Source: Crotophaga sulcirostris (Eukaryota > Chordata > Aves > Cuculiformes > Crotophagidae). From it: a stretch of 64,000 nt of DNA. Numbering within the stretch: position 1 is the stretch's first letter; the number at the start of each line of letters is the position of its first letter. Both the position numbers and the translations under genes were made by a program. Positions 23,266 to 36,150 of this stretch are shown piece after piece. The stretch covers positions 4,025,549-4,089,548 of the forward strand of contig VYZB01000023.1 in NCBI GenBank assembly GCA_013397455.1, written 5' to 3'. Under the pieces are notes generated by a model. The model did no database searches. It had not been told where the DNA came from and worked only from the letters and a program-made list of their open reading frames with translations.

Positions 23266-24949
23266 CATAATAATTATACTACGTCCTTAACAAATTTTGT
23301 GAAAGCTAGTGAATGGCAATTTAGCCTAAGGATGCTCTTCAGGCCTCAAACAGCCCTTCTTCTGTGAGGCTTTATCCTTAACAAGCTAAGACTGCATCAT
23401 CAACCACTTGAAATGCTTAAAAGGCAGAAAAAATAAACATCAAGTCAGACTTCGGGTCTTTATAATCCTCTTTGGGCTTGTCAAAGGACAGATGTTCCTA
23501 CCCAAGTCTTCCCAATCTTATTATGTCTTCCAATGGGGCAAAAGTCTTCCTAATTATTACTGTATACGGTGAATTCTGACCAGATATTCTTCAAAGAAAT
23601 GCACATTTTTCTTGAGAAAACTGCTTCTTTTTCCTAAAAGAAACCAAACAATAAGACCACTGTCATTCTGTTTAGACCTAACCAAACTGCTGTAGATATG
23701 AAGGGAAGGGAATTGTTTATGAATGTTATTTCAAGGTTTGCTTCTCAAAAATATTTTAATTTCAAAAATCAGAATGTACTGAAATCAGCTTTGCACCTCA
23801 GACTTCAATTAATGTATTTCCTCAAATCTCTGTAAATGAAGTTCAGTGACGCAGGTGGCTCTGTTTCTACCTCTGTTGTTGTAGTTTCCCTTTGGTAAAA
23901 TAGTAATGTCCTACCTTGCGAAGAGGTTTGAGATTGTTGTTGAAAAGCCAACTTCACAGAGGTATTATCACATGGAAAATGGTAATTTACGATTTGCCAT
24001 TCCATCTGATCTCACATTTGGCTGGAAAAGTGCACACAAGGATCAGCTTGCCTACTGCTTTTGCTGCTAGTATTTATTTCTGTTGTGATATTAGAGGGTT
24101 GAATAGAGACAATGGAAACTCAGTACCAATCTTAATGGTAAATCATATACTGACACACTGTAACAATGCATTACATACATATATACACATAAATATACAT
24201 TCACACACACAAGCTTGGTTACATCAGTTCTTTAGCATTCCTTTTTGTATATAAGTGTAAGTCATTATAATGTCCATACAAAACTAATTACAGTCAGAAA
24301 TTCCCACATTTGTCTTTTCAGAGGGTCACCAGATATTCTTTTAACTTGGCTCTACTGCCTTGTCAAAATAAAAGCTCTTTGCCTAACATTTATGAGGCCT
24401 CTAAGCTTAATTGCATTCATCTTTATTAAGCCTTGAAACTGGCTGATATATTTAAATGAGCTAAAATAAAAAGGTTTGAGGCAACTGAAGTGTCTTCAAT
24501 AAACAGAAGAAAAATTTCTGAAAGACTGTGGAAACAGTAGTGACCAAAGCTGCAAAGAAGAAAGATTTTAAACCCAATAAGTTGCCAAGTGGATCCTTTT
24601 CTTAATTAGACTTCCTTTCAAAGAATTACTGAGTAAAAGGCTTAAAGAAGATGAAGTGAAATTTGAATGTTACCCATAGTCTATAAATAAGACTTGAACT
24701 GTTCTTTCATTTGGCCCATGATAATTCTGTTATTCGTCCTGTCATATCCTGATTTCTTTGTCTCCCTTCAGCAATTCTTCACCACCAAGAGATGTGACTT
24801 TGACTAAAGGAAGAGACTTTGAATATTTTTTGGTCTATAAAAACAGCTGAGGTAGATTGGTACTCTTCTCCACCTAAGACTTTTTTTAGCTTTCATTGTT
24901 AAATGTAAGATTTTTAGGGTTTATACTTGGAAATGACTGTCAGAGGTGG
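23266..24949. other. No gene seen
   Basis: AT-rich. A short alternating pyrimidine-purine patch (cata/cacaca) lies at about 24175-24212. No genes recognised. Confidence 0.5.
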
Positions 24950-25010
24950 TGGGTTCAGCTCTTAGCTGTGTCGCAGACACCCTCAGCAGCCTTGGGAAGT
25001 AATTGTAAGC
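24950..25010 (-). mobile_element. Possible MIR-like relic
   Basis: The strings 'gttcagctcttagctgtg' and 'cagccttgggaagtaatt' resemble antisense MIR 'gttctggctctgccac...gaccttgggcaagtcact'. Short and uncertain. Confidence 0.3.
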
Positions 25011-25904
25011 AACCACACTGAGTAGAGGTAGCTGTTCTCCCTATGAAGCAGGCACAGTCAAGCTGAGGTTTATGGACCCCTGAGGGTCATAGGGTCTGTG
25101 ACAGTTAATGAAGAAAGACATATACACTGTCAGGTTGCGCCAAAAGCAGCACCATCACTAGAAAATTGCAAAAAAACTCTAAATAGAGTCACGTTTTCTG
25201 TAGGTCAGTGAAAAAACACTCGCCCAGCAAAAAAATGTGCTCTTGTTGAAGGCCTTCTATACCTGAAGACAGTTTAAATTTTTCTGTGAATGAGTTCCCA
25301 GCCAGTATTGGGATGGAGTAGTGGGAATACTGGGAATGTTTCCCACCTGTCTTCCTGTTTATTTTATAAAACCAGAAGCTCATAGATTCTGTTTCTACAG
25401 AGCTTCTGTCTCTGCAGGCAATGTTTGCTCTTTTATCTGCTGTTATTCTATATATATTGAAACATGGATCACTAGTGAGTTCCCTCTCCATTCATGACTC
25501 ATCTCTCCAAAGCCTGATCCATGGGTCTGAGAGGATAGACAGATCTGACCCACAAAAAAAAAAAGAACTCTGGTCTCAGGCTGTGACAAGATGTGACAAT
25601 TCAGAATAAATGCAAAAAAAAAAAAAAAAAAAAGAACCTCTTCCCTCACTGTCCCAGACTTTTCTCTCAAGTGAATCTAATATCATCTGCTTTATCTCAG
25701 AGCTTCATATTGCTATTGTCTGCTACACGGTTTGGTCGATAGCTATGCCTGTGCAATGTATTTGGTACCATAGAAACAGGTGATGTAAAAAATAGCTTTC
25801 ATTTAGATCTGTGACAAATTCACAGAAAGCTGAGTTTCTTCAATGGCTGCAATGAGGAGATGCAAACTATGGCAGCTCTAGGAAGATTCTTATTTTGACA
25901 GAAG
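25011..25904. other. No gene seen; contains an A20 homopolymer
   Basis: There is no recognised gene. A run of 20 A at 25614-25633 lacks an identifiable retrocopy upstream. A 100-codon minus frame at 25491-25189 has no domain I know. Confidence 0.5.
25614..25633. repeat. A20 homopolymer
   Basis: Twenty consecutive A. No poly(A) signal-bearing retrocopy or target duplication is apparent. Confidence 0.97.
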
Positions 25905-25982
25905 AAATGACTCACTGTGTGACCATGGACAAGTCATTCAATTTTCTTGTGCTTTAGTCAACAAAACTATAAAATTATTAAA
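25905..25982 (-). mobile_element. MIR-like SINE relic
   Basis: The strings 'gactcactgtgtgaccatgg', 'acaagtcattcaattttctt' and 'gtgctttagtcaacaaaact' form a clear antisense MIR core ('ctgtgtgaccttgggcaagtcacttaacctctctgtgcctcag'). This is the best MIR-like match in the window. Confidence 0.65.
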
Positions 25983-28423
25983 AGACAAAAAAAAAAAAAC
26001 AAAAAGTCCCCAGATTTTTCTGAAAATAAGAAATCCTTCCTCTGAGCTCAGTTGGTGAATAAATGACAAAAACAACATGATGAGACATGGGTGTAACCCA
26101 CAGCTTTGCCAAATATACCACAAAAATATGGAGAGGGTACAGACGAAGAGAAGACAGGGGGAAAAAAAGAGATAAACAAGAACACTGAAATACCCCAAAG
26201 CAAATGAAATCATATGAAGAGAAACAACTCCAACAAAAGAGACCATAGATGCCCACAGAGTGGTGAGTAGTAGGGTGTATTCCAAAGAAAAATAGCAATC
26301 AAGTGATCTAATGCTCTTTCATCACAAGCAGCCTTTAAAACTAGATAGTGATTGTCTCACCCTTGATGGGGTATAGTACAACAACTATTTCAGTGTGTCC
26401 GGAAATAACACCAATCAGAGTTTAGCACAGTTAATGAAGGATGGTTTGTCCAATACTCACTGCAGGGAGAAATATGGATGCCTAAAAGACATTATTGCTT
26501 ACCAGTGATGGTCTCTTGTTTTAGTCTGCTCTGTGACACCTGCTTTGCCAGGGCTACATATAGAAACAAGGGGGACTTAGGCATCATTCACATTTAGTGA
26601 GTCCTGAAGGAACTGTACCACGTAGCAGGGAGACTATGGGCTACCTTACATCCAGTTTGGAGTTTACTGTGCATGCAAGAAGGACACCATGCTGCATGGG
26701 TTTAATGTAGAAAAACCCTACCGCATGCTGGCATCTGACTTTCTCAGCCATCGTTATAGCCAGGGTCTCAGATCCTTTGGCCCTGGCTGCCACACTGTAC
26801 CCTTGGTTCTTGCCTAGGATGAGAGAATGTGAAAAAAGTGTGACGACTTCTGAGACTTCAGTATTATTTCTAGGACTTACTCTGTGCTGGCTGGCCATGG
26901 CTGGCATAATTTTCTACACAGAGTGAGGCTGCAGCAGAAGGTGTTGCTGCCTTAGACTGTTCCTCAGAAAGAAAGCAGGATGATGCTTTAGCCCTGACTG
27001 CAACAGCCAAGTGGCTATAATGGAGTAAAACATGAAATGCAGAGGAAAACAATGAACAGCAGAAAAGTCAAAGTTAGGCCTGCAGCAGAAGAGAGGCTAC
27101 AAAGGTATCTTCAAAGGGTGTTCTGCAAGTAAAAAAAAAGGAACAGACAACATACATATTAATGAACCAGAAACAATATTGAAAAACAACCTATAATCCT
27201 TACTCAGATCAAAAGAACATGAAGATTAACACCTCAGACATCAGACTTCTGCAACAAGAGAATAGGCTTAGCAACAAGTCTACTTTCCCTGATCTTTCTT
27301 TGTTTTTGTGACTAGGACCAGGCAAAAAGGGGTAGGTTCATTACAAGGAGCTGTAGAAGCGGGCTTACAAGCTGCTACAGAGAGGAAGGGCTTTTTTTAA
27401 AGAGAGTATTAAAACTGAGCAAAGACACAGTAAAATCTAGATGAGCATGGGAAGAAAGTGAAGATAAAAATTAGATGGTCTACAACGCAAAGACAATATT
27501 TACTGTCTTGCCTTGCTTGAGGGGAATGCTGGAGCACTCAGGGAAAGACGCGGCATTATTTGCACACTCCTCACTGAATTGCTGAAAGGCTTCCCAGTGG
27601 CCGTCAATCTCCTCTCCTCCCACCCCAGAGCCCTCTTCTCTTACAAGCCTGGGAGGCTCTCTGGCTTTCCAAGAGAAAGACAGTTCTACAATGTTCATCT
27701 CTGCACAGGCATTTTCGTCTGAAAATCAGAGACATTCTCTGCTGGGGATTGTATCCACTTCCAATGGGAATGGCTCAATGATTTGACAAGTCTTTTTCAT
27801 ATTTGGCAAAGTGGCAAGCTGATCAAATTAGATTTTCTCTAGATAATTTTCCACAGCACAAACTGTTATTTAAGGACTCCTGCTTTGTGCATTAAACATC
27901 ATCTGCGTGGTAAGGGCATTTATGATAATGAAATGAAAGCTACCCCAGAAGTAGTTACAGAAAAGGAAAGGTACCTCTTAAGAGGACAATGGGGAGAGAT
28001 ACTTTCATTCTCCTCAGAGACTTCATAACAAAAATTCCTCTTTCTACACACTTATCTTCTGTTAGCAGCTCACATTTTCCAGGGGCATTGAATTTCAGGC
28101 CAGCTTCTTTCTGATTTTTCGCACTCACATTCAAATGTGCACTGATGAAAAAGGGTCAAAATACAAAGTTAGAATCTTCACATTTTTCATAGCTACTTTG
28201 ATGCTTCAGAAATTATACCATTCAAAAAGAAAAAAACTTAGTTTTGTCACAGATGTGACTGAATCTCAACCTTGCTGAGATTAAGAGTTTTGCTGTTGAT
28301 TGCAAAGGATTTTCACTTGATTTCGTATGCAGGATTCACTAGATAAAAGATAGCTGTGCTGGTTTTACCACAGCCATTTTGTGATTGTAGCCATTTTAAA
28401 AGTGATCCTGACTTTTTCCAGCT
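25983..28423. other. No gene seen
   Basis: The minus frames of 106-115 codons at 26298-25938 are very hydrophobic because the plus strand is A-rich. They show no family pattern and I regard them as chance. Nothing else is recognised. Confidence 0.5.
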
Positions 28424-28684
28424 TTGATAGGACAAGAGTCACTGGTTACAAGGTAGAACATAGAAAAATCCAGTCAGATTTAAGGAAAAACTTTTTCAAA
28501 ATAGAAGTGATTAGACAGAGGAGCAGCTGACCAGAGAGGTTGTGGGATCCCCGTCCTCTGAGATTTTCAAAACTCAATTGGGCAGGGCCCTGAGCAATCG
28601 ACTCAAAATGGAAGTGCTTTGAGCAGGACATTGGACTAGATGGGCTCTGAAGATCCCTTGCAATCTAAACTATCCTGTGAATCT
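28424..28684 (+). mobile_element. CR1 LINE 3' end
   Basis: Collinear plus-strand CR1 blocks are 'gataggacaagagtcactgg', 'ttaaggaaaaactttttc', 'cagagaggttgtgggatcc' and 'gagcaggacattggactaga'. It ends near 'tatcctgtgaatct', a remnant of the CR1 terminal octamer. It covers the ORF2 C-terminus and 3' UTR only, with frame-breaking changes. Moderately diverged. Confidence 0.9.
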
Positions 28685-31220
28685 GCATACAGGAAGCATA
28701 GCAACTTACTATGCAACTGCACTGTGTGGATTGGATCTCTGATCCTGACAGTCTTCAGACACTACTGAAAACAGTGCTAAATACTAAGAATAAAGCCAGA
28801 ATTTATGAATATTGGAATTAGAATCATTTACAGGAAGATGTAGACTTTGGTCTGAAATATTGTTTTGCATAGTAAAAGTGCTGTTGCTAAATGGCTGATC
28901 ATTTTACAAGACCCTCATGTGTTTTACCTAAAGTTTGCATGGGTGGTTTGACACCTACTCCAATCTTTTCTTTCTGCATAACAATAAGATCACAAAAAGC
29001 TTTGATTTACCATCAAGAAAGTGGGCCAAGTTCTTGCCTAACATACTTTCTCTAACTTTAGTAGTGATGAAATTTCACAAACAATGACGTAGGACCTACT
29101 CTAGTGTTTTTCAAACTTGTAAGACTTCTTCCTTTTCAGACTGAGTGAGAATTTTTGCATGAACAGACTGATACCTGACATTTCTAATGCTTCTTGGTTA
29201 GGTCAGACTTGAAATACCAAAAACATTTTAGTGGTATTTTTGTATTCCCATTTCCAATTTTTTCCCTCATGAAATTTTCTTAACTTCCCTTTCCATATAT
29301 TCTCCTCTGCCTCATTCCGAAGAAAGACATGGTGAACTGGCTTTAGCTGGGATAGAACCAGCTTTCTTCTAAGAAAGCTACATTTCTAAATAGGTTTTCT
29401 AAGAAAAAAATATGTAGAAAAATGCATTTCTATGTGGGTGGGAGGAATTAGCAAACAAGTTTTCACATTTCCATTCCTGCTGTAATCTGAACTGTTCTAG
29501 TTTTATACACATAATCTACAGATCCCATTTTTCTGACTTTCCTACAGTAATAAGTAGGATTCAGATGCCTACCGAAAGCCACCCAAACCACTTTTTAGTT
29601 TTTATAGGTTAACCCATCATAAATTATTGTTTATGCAATTATGAAAAATGCCAAGCAAAAAATATACAGCAACTGGTTAACTGTGTGATGGAAAATAATG
29701 AATACAAGGATTAAGCAGTTGAGTCACAACAGATCATTGTTTCCTAAAGTCTGAGACATATCCCCTTGTGGGGTACAAAAAACAACAATGGGTCATGGAA
29801 GATGAATACATTAAAAAGGGTGTGTGTTTAACAACATGTGGTAGTTTTAGCAGAAGAAGCAATATCCTTTTTCACTTAATGCAGTAGGACTTAGTTTTCA
29901 AAAACTGAGGAAACAATCTGGTACTTCACAGTCTGAAGCAGCATGTTCCTATCAGCCCATGGTACATCTATAAGAGTTTCAGGCAATTTTTATATGTAAT
30001 GGAGGTTCCCATGATCACTGAATTATAGAACAAAACTGTGACCACAGTTATCTGACCCAATATGCAGTTAAAATCTTTGTTACCTGTGAACTACTATCAA
30101 ACAAAAAAAAAGAAAGAAAAAAAAGAAGAGAGATTTAAAAGATAGGTGGTAGGGATGAAGTCAACATACTAAACTGAATGGAAATTCTTCCTGAACTTCA
30201 GTGCATCCATCATTCAAGTGGTGCAGCTCAATGAAAAACTCCAACTGCAATTCCTCAGTCTCTTTGGCTGTGGCTTCACAATGGGCCCAGAGGTTAAATG
30301 AGATAGCTGTTAACTGCCTATTTGTGAAACTCAACAGCTGTGAAATTCCTCCTTAAAGGCTGCATTAAAACAGGAGCTTAGACCCACTAGGGAAAGACTG
30401 TTACTATTTTGTTCTTCTGGAAAGCAGCATTACTCTCCACTGCAAGTCGCATTTCTGTATAGAATATGTTGCATCTTCCTGGCATCAGTCAGGACTCAAA
30501 GTTTTCAGCTGTCTCTTTAGGATGGATTTTCAAGAACACCCATCCACAAATCAACAGAAAAAGTTGTCAGATTTTCAACAGAGCCAAGAAAACAGGGCAA
30601 AGTTTTCTTACAAATAAGGCCACAAATCTCACAAGAAAAATGTTGGGCGAACAGACTTCTGAAAATATGGCTTCACTTGTGGGCATCAACACTGACAATC
30701 TGGCACTCTAGTGGCTTAAGAATATTGTCTCTTTCGTTTCGCCAATCTCTCCGCCTCTTGCCTCACTAGTGAAGATTATGGTCTTGAGCTTTAAGGAATT
30801 GAAGTTAGAACTTACTTATACACATCAATTTATATGTCAGATATATGTAGGCAGTTACACATGACACACACTTCCTTCTTCCTACTACCACCAAAAGAGA
30901 TTCCACTATTCTTTAGTGTTATCATAAGCTGAGTACAACTTTCAAACCTCCTAAGTCATTCGTGGGCTAGGAAATGTCAAGGTCAAATTGTGTTGCCCAT
31001 TTATTTCTAAAGAGAAATGCTCATCAATTCATAGATGAATTTGGCCTAACGTAATAGTTCTCAAAATAGGTTCTCTTGGCTGTTAGCAGTCCCTGGGAAC
31101 CTACCACATGGTCCATGATTTGGGTTTTTCCTTCCAGCTATGAAATACTTTACTAAAAGTTAACACTCAATTAAAAAGTAGAGACACATAATTTAGGCCA
31201 GAGACTAGACTGAGGTTAAG
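28685..31220. other. No gene seen
   Basis: AT-rich unique-looking DNA with short A-rich patches near 30100-30125. Nothing else recognised. Confidence 0.5.
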
Positions 31221-31300
31221 GAGAGTTGAGTTTTGTTCTTGGCTGTACAACTGACCTCTTGTGTGGTTTAGACAAAACACCTCCTCTTTGTCTAGCTTAT
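31221..31300 (-). mobile_element. MIR-like SINE relic
   Basis: The strings 'gttgagttttgttcttggct', 'gtacaactgacctcttgtgt' and 'ggtttagacaaaacacctcc' resemble antisense MIR ('ttctattcctggctctgccactgacttgctgtgtgaccttgggcaagtcac'). It lies directly before the CR1 at 31330. Confidence 0.45.
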
Positions 31301-31329
31301 TTTGCTGTGCTTACCTTGTTACATTTTGC

Positions 31330-32305
31330 CTAGTTGAATAAAGAACCTTCAGTGAGTAAATCATGCCTGACCAACTCTGTTGCTTTCTACGACAAAATGA
31401 CTGGATCTGTGAAAAAGTAGAGAGGAGTAGATGCCACTTACCTTGACTTTAGCAAGGCTTTAAGCACTGTCTCCTACAATACACTAGTATCCAAGTTGAA
31501 AAATATCAGTTTCAATGGGTGGACAACTGGTTCAGTAAAAACACCGGTTGGATGTTCAGGCTCAGAGGGTTATGGTTAATGGGTCATACTCTATCTGGGT
31601 GCCTGCAATGCGGCGTGGACTGTTTAATATCTTTATGAATGTCCTGGAGGAAGTGATGTGTTGCATTCCTGTCAAGTTTGGGTTGGGGAGGGGGGAGGGG
31701 GGGGGCGGACATCACTCAATATGCTTGAAGGCAGGGGCTGCAGAATGACCCAGTCAGGCTAGAAGGAGGGGTCAACAGAAACTCCAGGAAATTCAGCAAG
31801 GCCAAATGCAGAATCCTGCTACTGGGAAGGAAGAATCCCTCAATGACACTAACAAAGTAGCACAAGTTTAGCAGAGGGTCACCACAATGGTCTGGCTGGA
31901 GCACCTGCCCAGTAGGGAGAGGTTGAGGGAGCTAGGCTAGTTCAGCCTGGAGAGGAGAGCGCTTTAGGGCTCCTTATAGCAGCCTGCCTGGACCTATAGG
32001 GAGCTGATTGAAAAGAGAAATACAGATCTGCAGTGGTGCATGGTAGGAGGATTAGAGACAAAAGACTTAAATTGAAGAAAGAGAGCTTAATAGTAGATAT
32101 AAGCAAAAACTTCTTCCCCATGAAAGCAGCAGTCACTGGGACTGCCCCAGAGGCTGTGCACCCTCAGCCCTCAGGGGTTTTCAAAATCCAACTGGATAAA
32201 GCTCTAAGTAGGCTGGGCTGATCTCAGAACTGACCCTGCTTTGAGGAGGAGGTTGGACTAGAAACCGCCAGAGGTCATTTCCAAACTGAATTCCTCTGTG
32301 ATTGC
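31330..32305 (+). mobile_element. CR1 LINE, RT through 3' end, internally deleted
   Basis: This is the longest CR1 piece in the window. At 31431-31502 it encodes DATYLDFSKALSTVSYNTL, the RT block normally reading YLDFSKAFDTVSHN. Near 31622 NIFMNVLEEVM corresponds to [10 protein letters not shown]. The catalytic FADD block that should follow is replaced by a G-rich tract at 31681-31708. 'aattcagcaaggccaaatgc' at 31789 is the later 'NKAKC' block. An internal deletion near 31860-31875 joins this to the 'ggctggagcacctgcccag' segment and the ORF2 C-terminus. The element ends at about 32300 ('aattcctctgtgattgc'). Many stops and frameshifts make it an old, dead copy. Confidence 0.93.
31681..31708 (+). 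repeat. G-rich tract inside the CR1 copy
   Basis: G-runs of 4, 6 and 9 bases are separated by single A, with a flanking GG after C. The composition fits a possible G-quadruplex on the plus strand. It probably grew by slippage in the RT region of the dead CR1. Confidence 0.85.
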
Positions 32306-33939
32306 ACAAGGTCCACTGTGCACCAAATTAGACCCCTAGTCAAGGATTGGAGTGCACTGTGTGCAATCTTGTCCTCCCTAGAGTTTCTGTGTTACTACCT
32401 GTGACTCCAGGAAAGAAATATTGGTGTACATTCTAGATTATCTTGGACTGACATTACAGATGATGTGTACCAGCAAACAAAGTTTCATTCAGCTTGTTTC
32501 ATTGCATATACATTGAATATGCAGTAGGTACAACACACCTGAGAGCTCACCCTCCCTTGCACAGCACTGGGAGAGACCTTTATCTGACATATATGCTTAC
32601 GCCCTCACCATCTCTCTATAGGATATTCAGGGGGGTGCCTCTAAATCTTTCTTGAGAGAGCTGTTCCATGTTATTATGAAGCTGAAGCACTACAATGTGC
32701 TTGAATAATCACTGTGGCAAAGAGCAAGAGTGCTATGCTTTTCAGCCTGGCAACTGAGGCAGCTATGTTCAACATCTGCTCCACATTGTCTCCAAAATGA
32801 AAGGGAAGATCTGCACACAGAGAGCATGGAGCACACCTGCTTTCACAAGAGCTTCTAACCAGTTGAAGTAGGAGCACTTGCTGGAGGCAGAGGTTCCCAT
32901 CAGGTGGGGAAGGAAACTGACCTTCTGCTTACTGTGCTGTGGGCACAAAGACAGCTTGGGAAGAGCCTTTTGCTCCTGCAAAAGACTGTGCTTTCTGTCC
33001 CTGTGCTGATATCAGGTAATGAGCTGGGGGGTAACTTCTCAAATAATAGTCATGTTTATGCATAACACCCCCCATAGCAGCTGCTAGGTAAAAAGCACTA
33101 CCACCTCTGAAAATGTGGCAAATCCCAGCCCTTTATTTCCTTTACTTCTCCTTCTCATGCTTCAAAATGAACATTTTTTGTTTTGGATGAAGTGGAATGT
33201 ATGTTTGCATTTTACACTAAATAAATGTTTTCAGATTTCCATTTTGGCAAGAAAAACAAAAAACAAAGTTCCATTTGGTTTGATTCTAACTTATTTTTTC
33301 TCCCTCTTTTTTAGGTTCGGCACTCTAGCTGAAAAAAACCCAATTATTCTCACAGCCTTAGTCACACGTTTTCCAGGCAGTGCCTGAAATGTTTCCCTTC
33401 AGCTTTTTGCAAGCATTTTATAGGTTGTCATTTCGCTGCTGCTTCAAGAACAAGAGATTGCAATTCTTTCAAGTGAACAGCTTCGATGACTTTCCTGACT
33501 GATGCAAATGTGTTACATTGTTGACAAATACTAACCATGAGAGCTGACTTGGCTATTGCTGTTTTCTGTAACTGGTATTTCCCCTGAAAATTCTCCTCCC
33601 ACCCATCGAATGGAGCATTCTGTTTTATCAAGTTAGTTTCTAACTATCTTTTTGTATGCCTTATCTTTCATCTAAACAAATAAGAACTAATCAGTTTTCA
33701 AGAACTATAATTTGCCACTTAAATGGCTGTAAATAATTCCTGGACGAGAGGCCAGGCACTGAATGTATATGGTGATCAGAATATCTCCTCCCATTAAAAC
33801 TGATCCTTTTACTCCACACCGAAACACACGGACAGGGTAATATGGACATTTCAGCTATATCTTGATATATCTTAATTTCAGCTGCTTTCATTCTGGCTTG
33901 GTTTGAGAAGAAATAGAGAATACAGCAATTTTATTTCTG
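32306..33939. other. No gene seen
   Basis: Nothing recognisable. Small frames at 33115-33387 plus and 33631-33428 minus have no domains. Confidence 0.5.
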
Positions 33940-34060
33940 CAAGTATTGCCAATACATAATAGCATGCAAATACTGATGTGGTTCCTGCCCTGAGAAACTT
34001 GCAATCTACATTAACACACGACAAAACATGTGAAGAGATGCAGTGAATTAGAGAAGCCAA
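33940..34060 (+). mobile_element. MIR/L2-tail-like relic
   Basis: The strings 'ggttcctgccctgagaaact', 'tgcaatctacattaacac' and 'cgacaaaacatgtg' match the amniote MIR-type block 'agtccctgccccaaagagcttacaatctaa...gacaa'. It is convincing over about 50 bases. Orientation is given relative to that recalled consensus. Confidence 0.5.
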
Positions 34061-35879
34061 AATCTTAAGCCATCCAAAATACAATCCTACCCTGGGTCAC
34101 AATCCTGTTCAGGAAAATATAGGCAAGTCTCTGTACTTAGGGGATTCAAGACCTGAATCAGCTCTTTAAAATCTATGAAAATATACATATACATTAATAG
34201 GAAGATAATGATAGCAATTTTGTCACTGTAAGTTAGCTGCTACAGTCAGTGCTAATAGGCTTCAGGAGGTAGCAAATCTGGTGTATCCTAGCTTTGACAC
34301 AATCTTCAAAAATGGTTCTCAACCCAAGCAAAATTACTGCAAAGAAAAAGATAAAAACAACAAGTAAATTACTTTTTAGAACTACTAATCCACACGGATT
34401 AACAGCCACAACTCAATTTCAGAGAGATGACTGGATATTCATAACGTGCACACACACAAAATAGACATCAGGATATTGGGGCTCAGTCAAATATTTAAAT
34501 AAGATCAAAATAAAATTAAAATATTTTTTGTATTTCATATTTGTATTTTTAATTGGCTGGAAAATGGAAAGAAGGCATTGAAATACTTGGTTAATATCTA
34601 CCCTATCTCCACTGGCTACGCAAAGATTTGCTTCTGATTTGAAAGTTTCTCAGCTCAAGAAGATGTAGATTTTCCTGGCAACAGCTGCTGTGTAAAATAT
34701 TCTGAGATAGAATTTTTTATCATAATTAATAATAGATGAAAATTTCTGCGTTTTTGATGTTCTAAACTCTATGCTGTTTGATTTACGATGTCTTTATAGT
34801 TGTTTTTCTAGTAATTCTATGCCTTTTTCTGTTGGTATAAGGCTGGTCGTCTCTTTTATTTCCCTAGTGGAGTTGGTACAGTACTCTTTTCTTCCTTTTT
34901 TCGCCTTCTTTTTCTGTAAATACATTTCATAAAGCTCCTCTTTCTTCCTTAATGAGACTAATCCCTATGTTCTGCAAGTTTGTTGCTGTCGAATATTTTT
35001 TCTTTGTCTTTTTCTTTTTTTTTTTCTTTAAATCCACAAAGGGCAGTAATAAAACCTTCGTGGAGGCTATTGCAGTGAGGAGTGTGTTCTGTGTGTGCTG
35101 TTGTAGAGCTGGCTGTATTCTCTGTAATGAATGTTTTAAACTGGATGGTGACTGAAGTGATACAGTCTGGTTTGGGGGATGAGTTTTTTGGCTTGCATGG
35201 AGATTTTTTCATTCGGTGTTGGGATTTAAGGGAAGTGTACCTTGCAAAACTTACAGACTGATGCTACATGATTGGTATTTTCTGAGACATTGGATACAGG
35301 CACTTATAGACTATTATTACTGCCATCAGCAGTACCAGTTCTTGTGACAGTAGAGGACCATATGTCAGAGCTGGGATGCTAGTGACAGCTGTAGTTAAAG
35401 CTGTCAAAGAGTTTCCAATTGAAGCCCCTGTTTCCTGTCATTCATAACATTTTCAGTACTATACCTGCAGAGTGCGGATTTTCCAGGAATCATTTATACC
35501 TCGAAGGGAAGATTTTTTGGATAAGTCTGGCCAGTTGTTGACATATGAGGGGAAAATAAACCAAACAACAAACCCAAACCCAAATAAACCAAAAATCAAA
35601 CCACCTTCTATCATGAAATCAAAAGGCTTTTTTTCCGAAACAGCTATTGTCAGGCTGTGAAAGCCTGAAACATGTCAGGCACACCCTGCATGGAAGAAAG
35701 CAGCTCCAGGGAAAACGACCAGATACTTGACAGGAGGCTCCAACTTACTGCAAAGCAGGTGCAGGCAAGCTGTTCCTCAGCCCGCTGGGGACAGGCTGGG
35801 CAGGGTGGGCATTCATAAATGTATGGAATTCTTATTTATAAACAAAGAAAAATCTCCAAATAATTCCTAACAAAAATAA
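34061..35879. other. No gene seen; T-rich and A-rich patches
   Basis: AT-rich DNA with a T-rich patch at about 34995-35030 and an A/C-rich patch at 35555-35605 (repeated 'ccaaa' units). No gene recognised. Confidence 0.5.
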
Positions 35880-36150
35880 TAAATACCCTCTCTGCCTCTT
35901 TGTCAGCATTATTGCAGCAAAAAAGCTCATAAAATTTCACCAAAGAAGCAACTGCTCTGAGTAAAAGGCAACAGTAAGAAACCTCTTCTGCTCTCCTGCA
36001 CTGCCTGCTTCCCTGCTTCAGTGCTGTATTAGTTTAAAAGGCCACTTCCATCCTTACTCCATAACATCCCTTAAGTAGCATTTGTGCATCATGACTGTCA
36101 ATTACCTCATAAACATCTGCGGCAGCATCACTGCTTGGATAGCTGGTTCT
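35880..36150. promoter_or_regulatory. Candidate conserved non-coding element (unverified)
   Basis: The base composition is mixed, with no repeat signature or long frame. AT homeodomain-type cores lie among non-degenerate sequence, for example 'gactgtcaattacctcat' at about 36093-36110 and 'gtcagcattattgcag' at about 35902. This texture resembles vertebrate developmental enhancers, but conservation cannot be judged from one sequence. Confidence 0.2.

Noticed and set aside
25560..25633. A20 tract as the tail of a processed pseudogene
   Set aside because: No coding sequence, AATAAA at the right distance or flanking target duplication could be made out with confidence.
25938..26298. Very hydrophobic minus-strand frames of 106-115 codons
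   Set aside because: Two overlapping frames both look like membrane proteins because the plus strand is A/CA-rich. No family pattern is seen.
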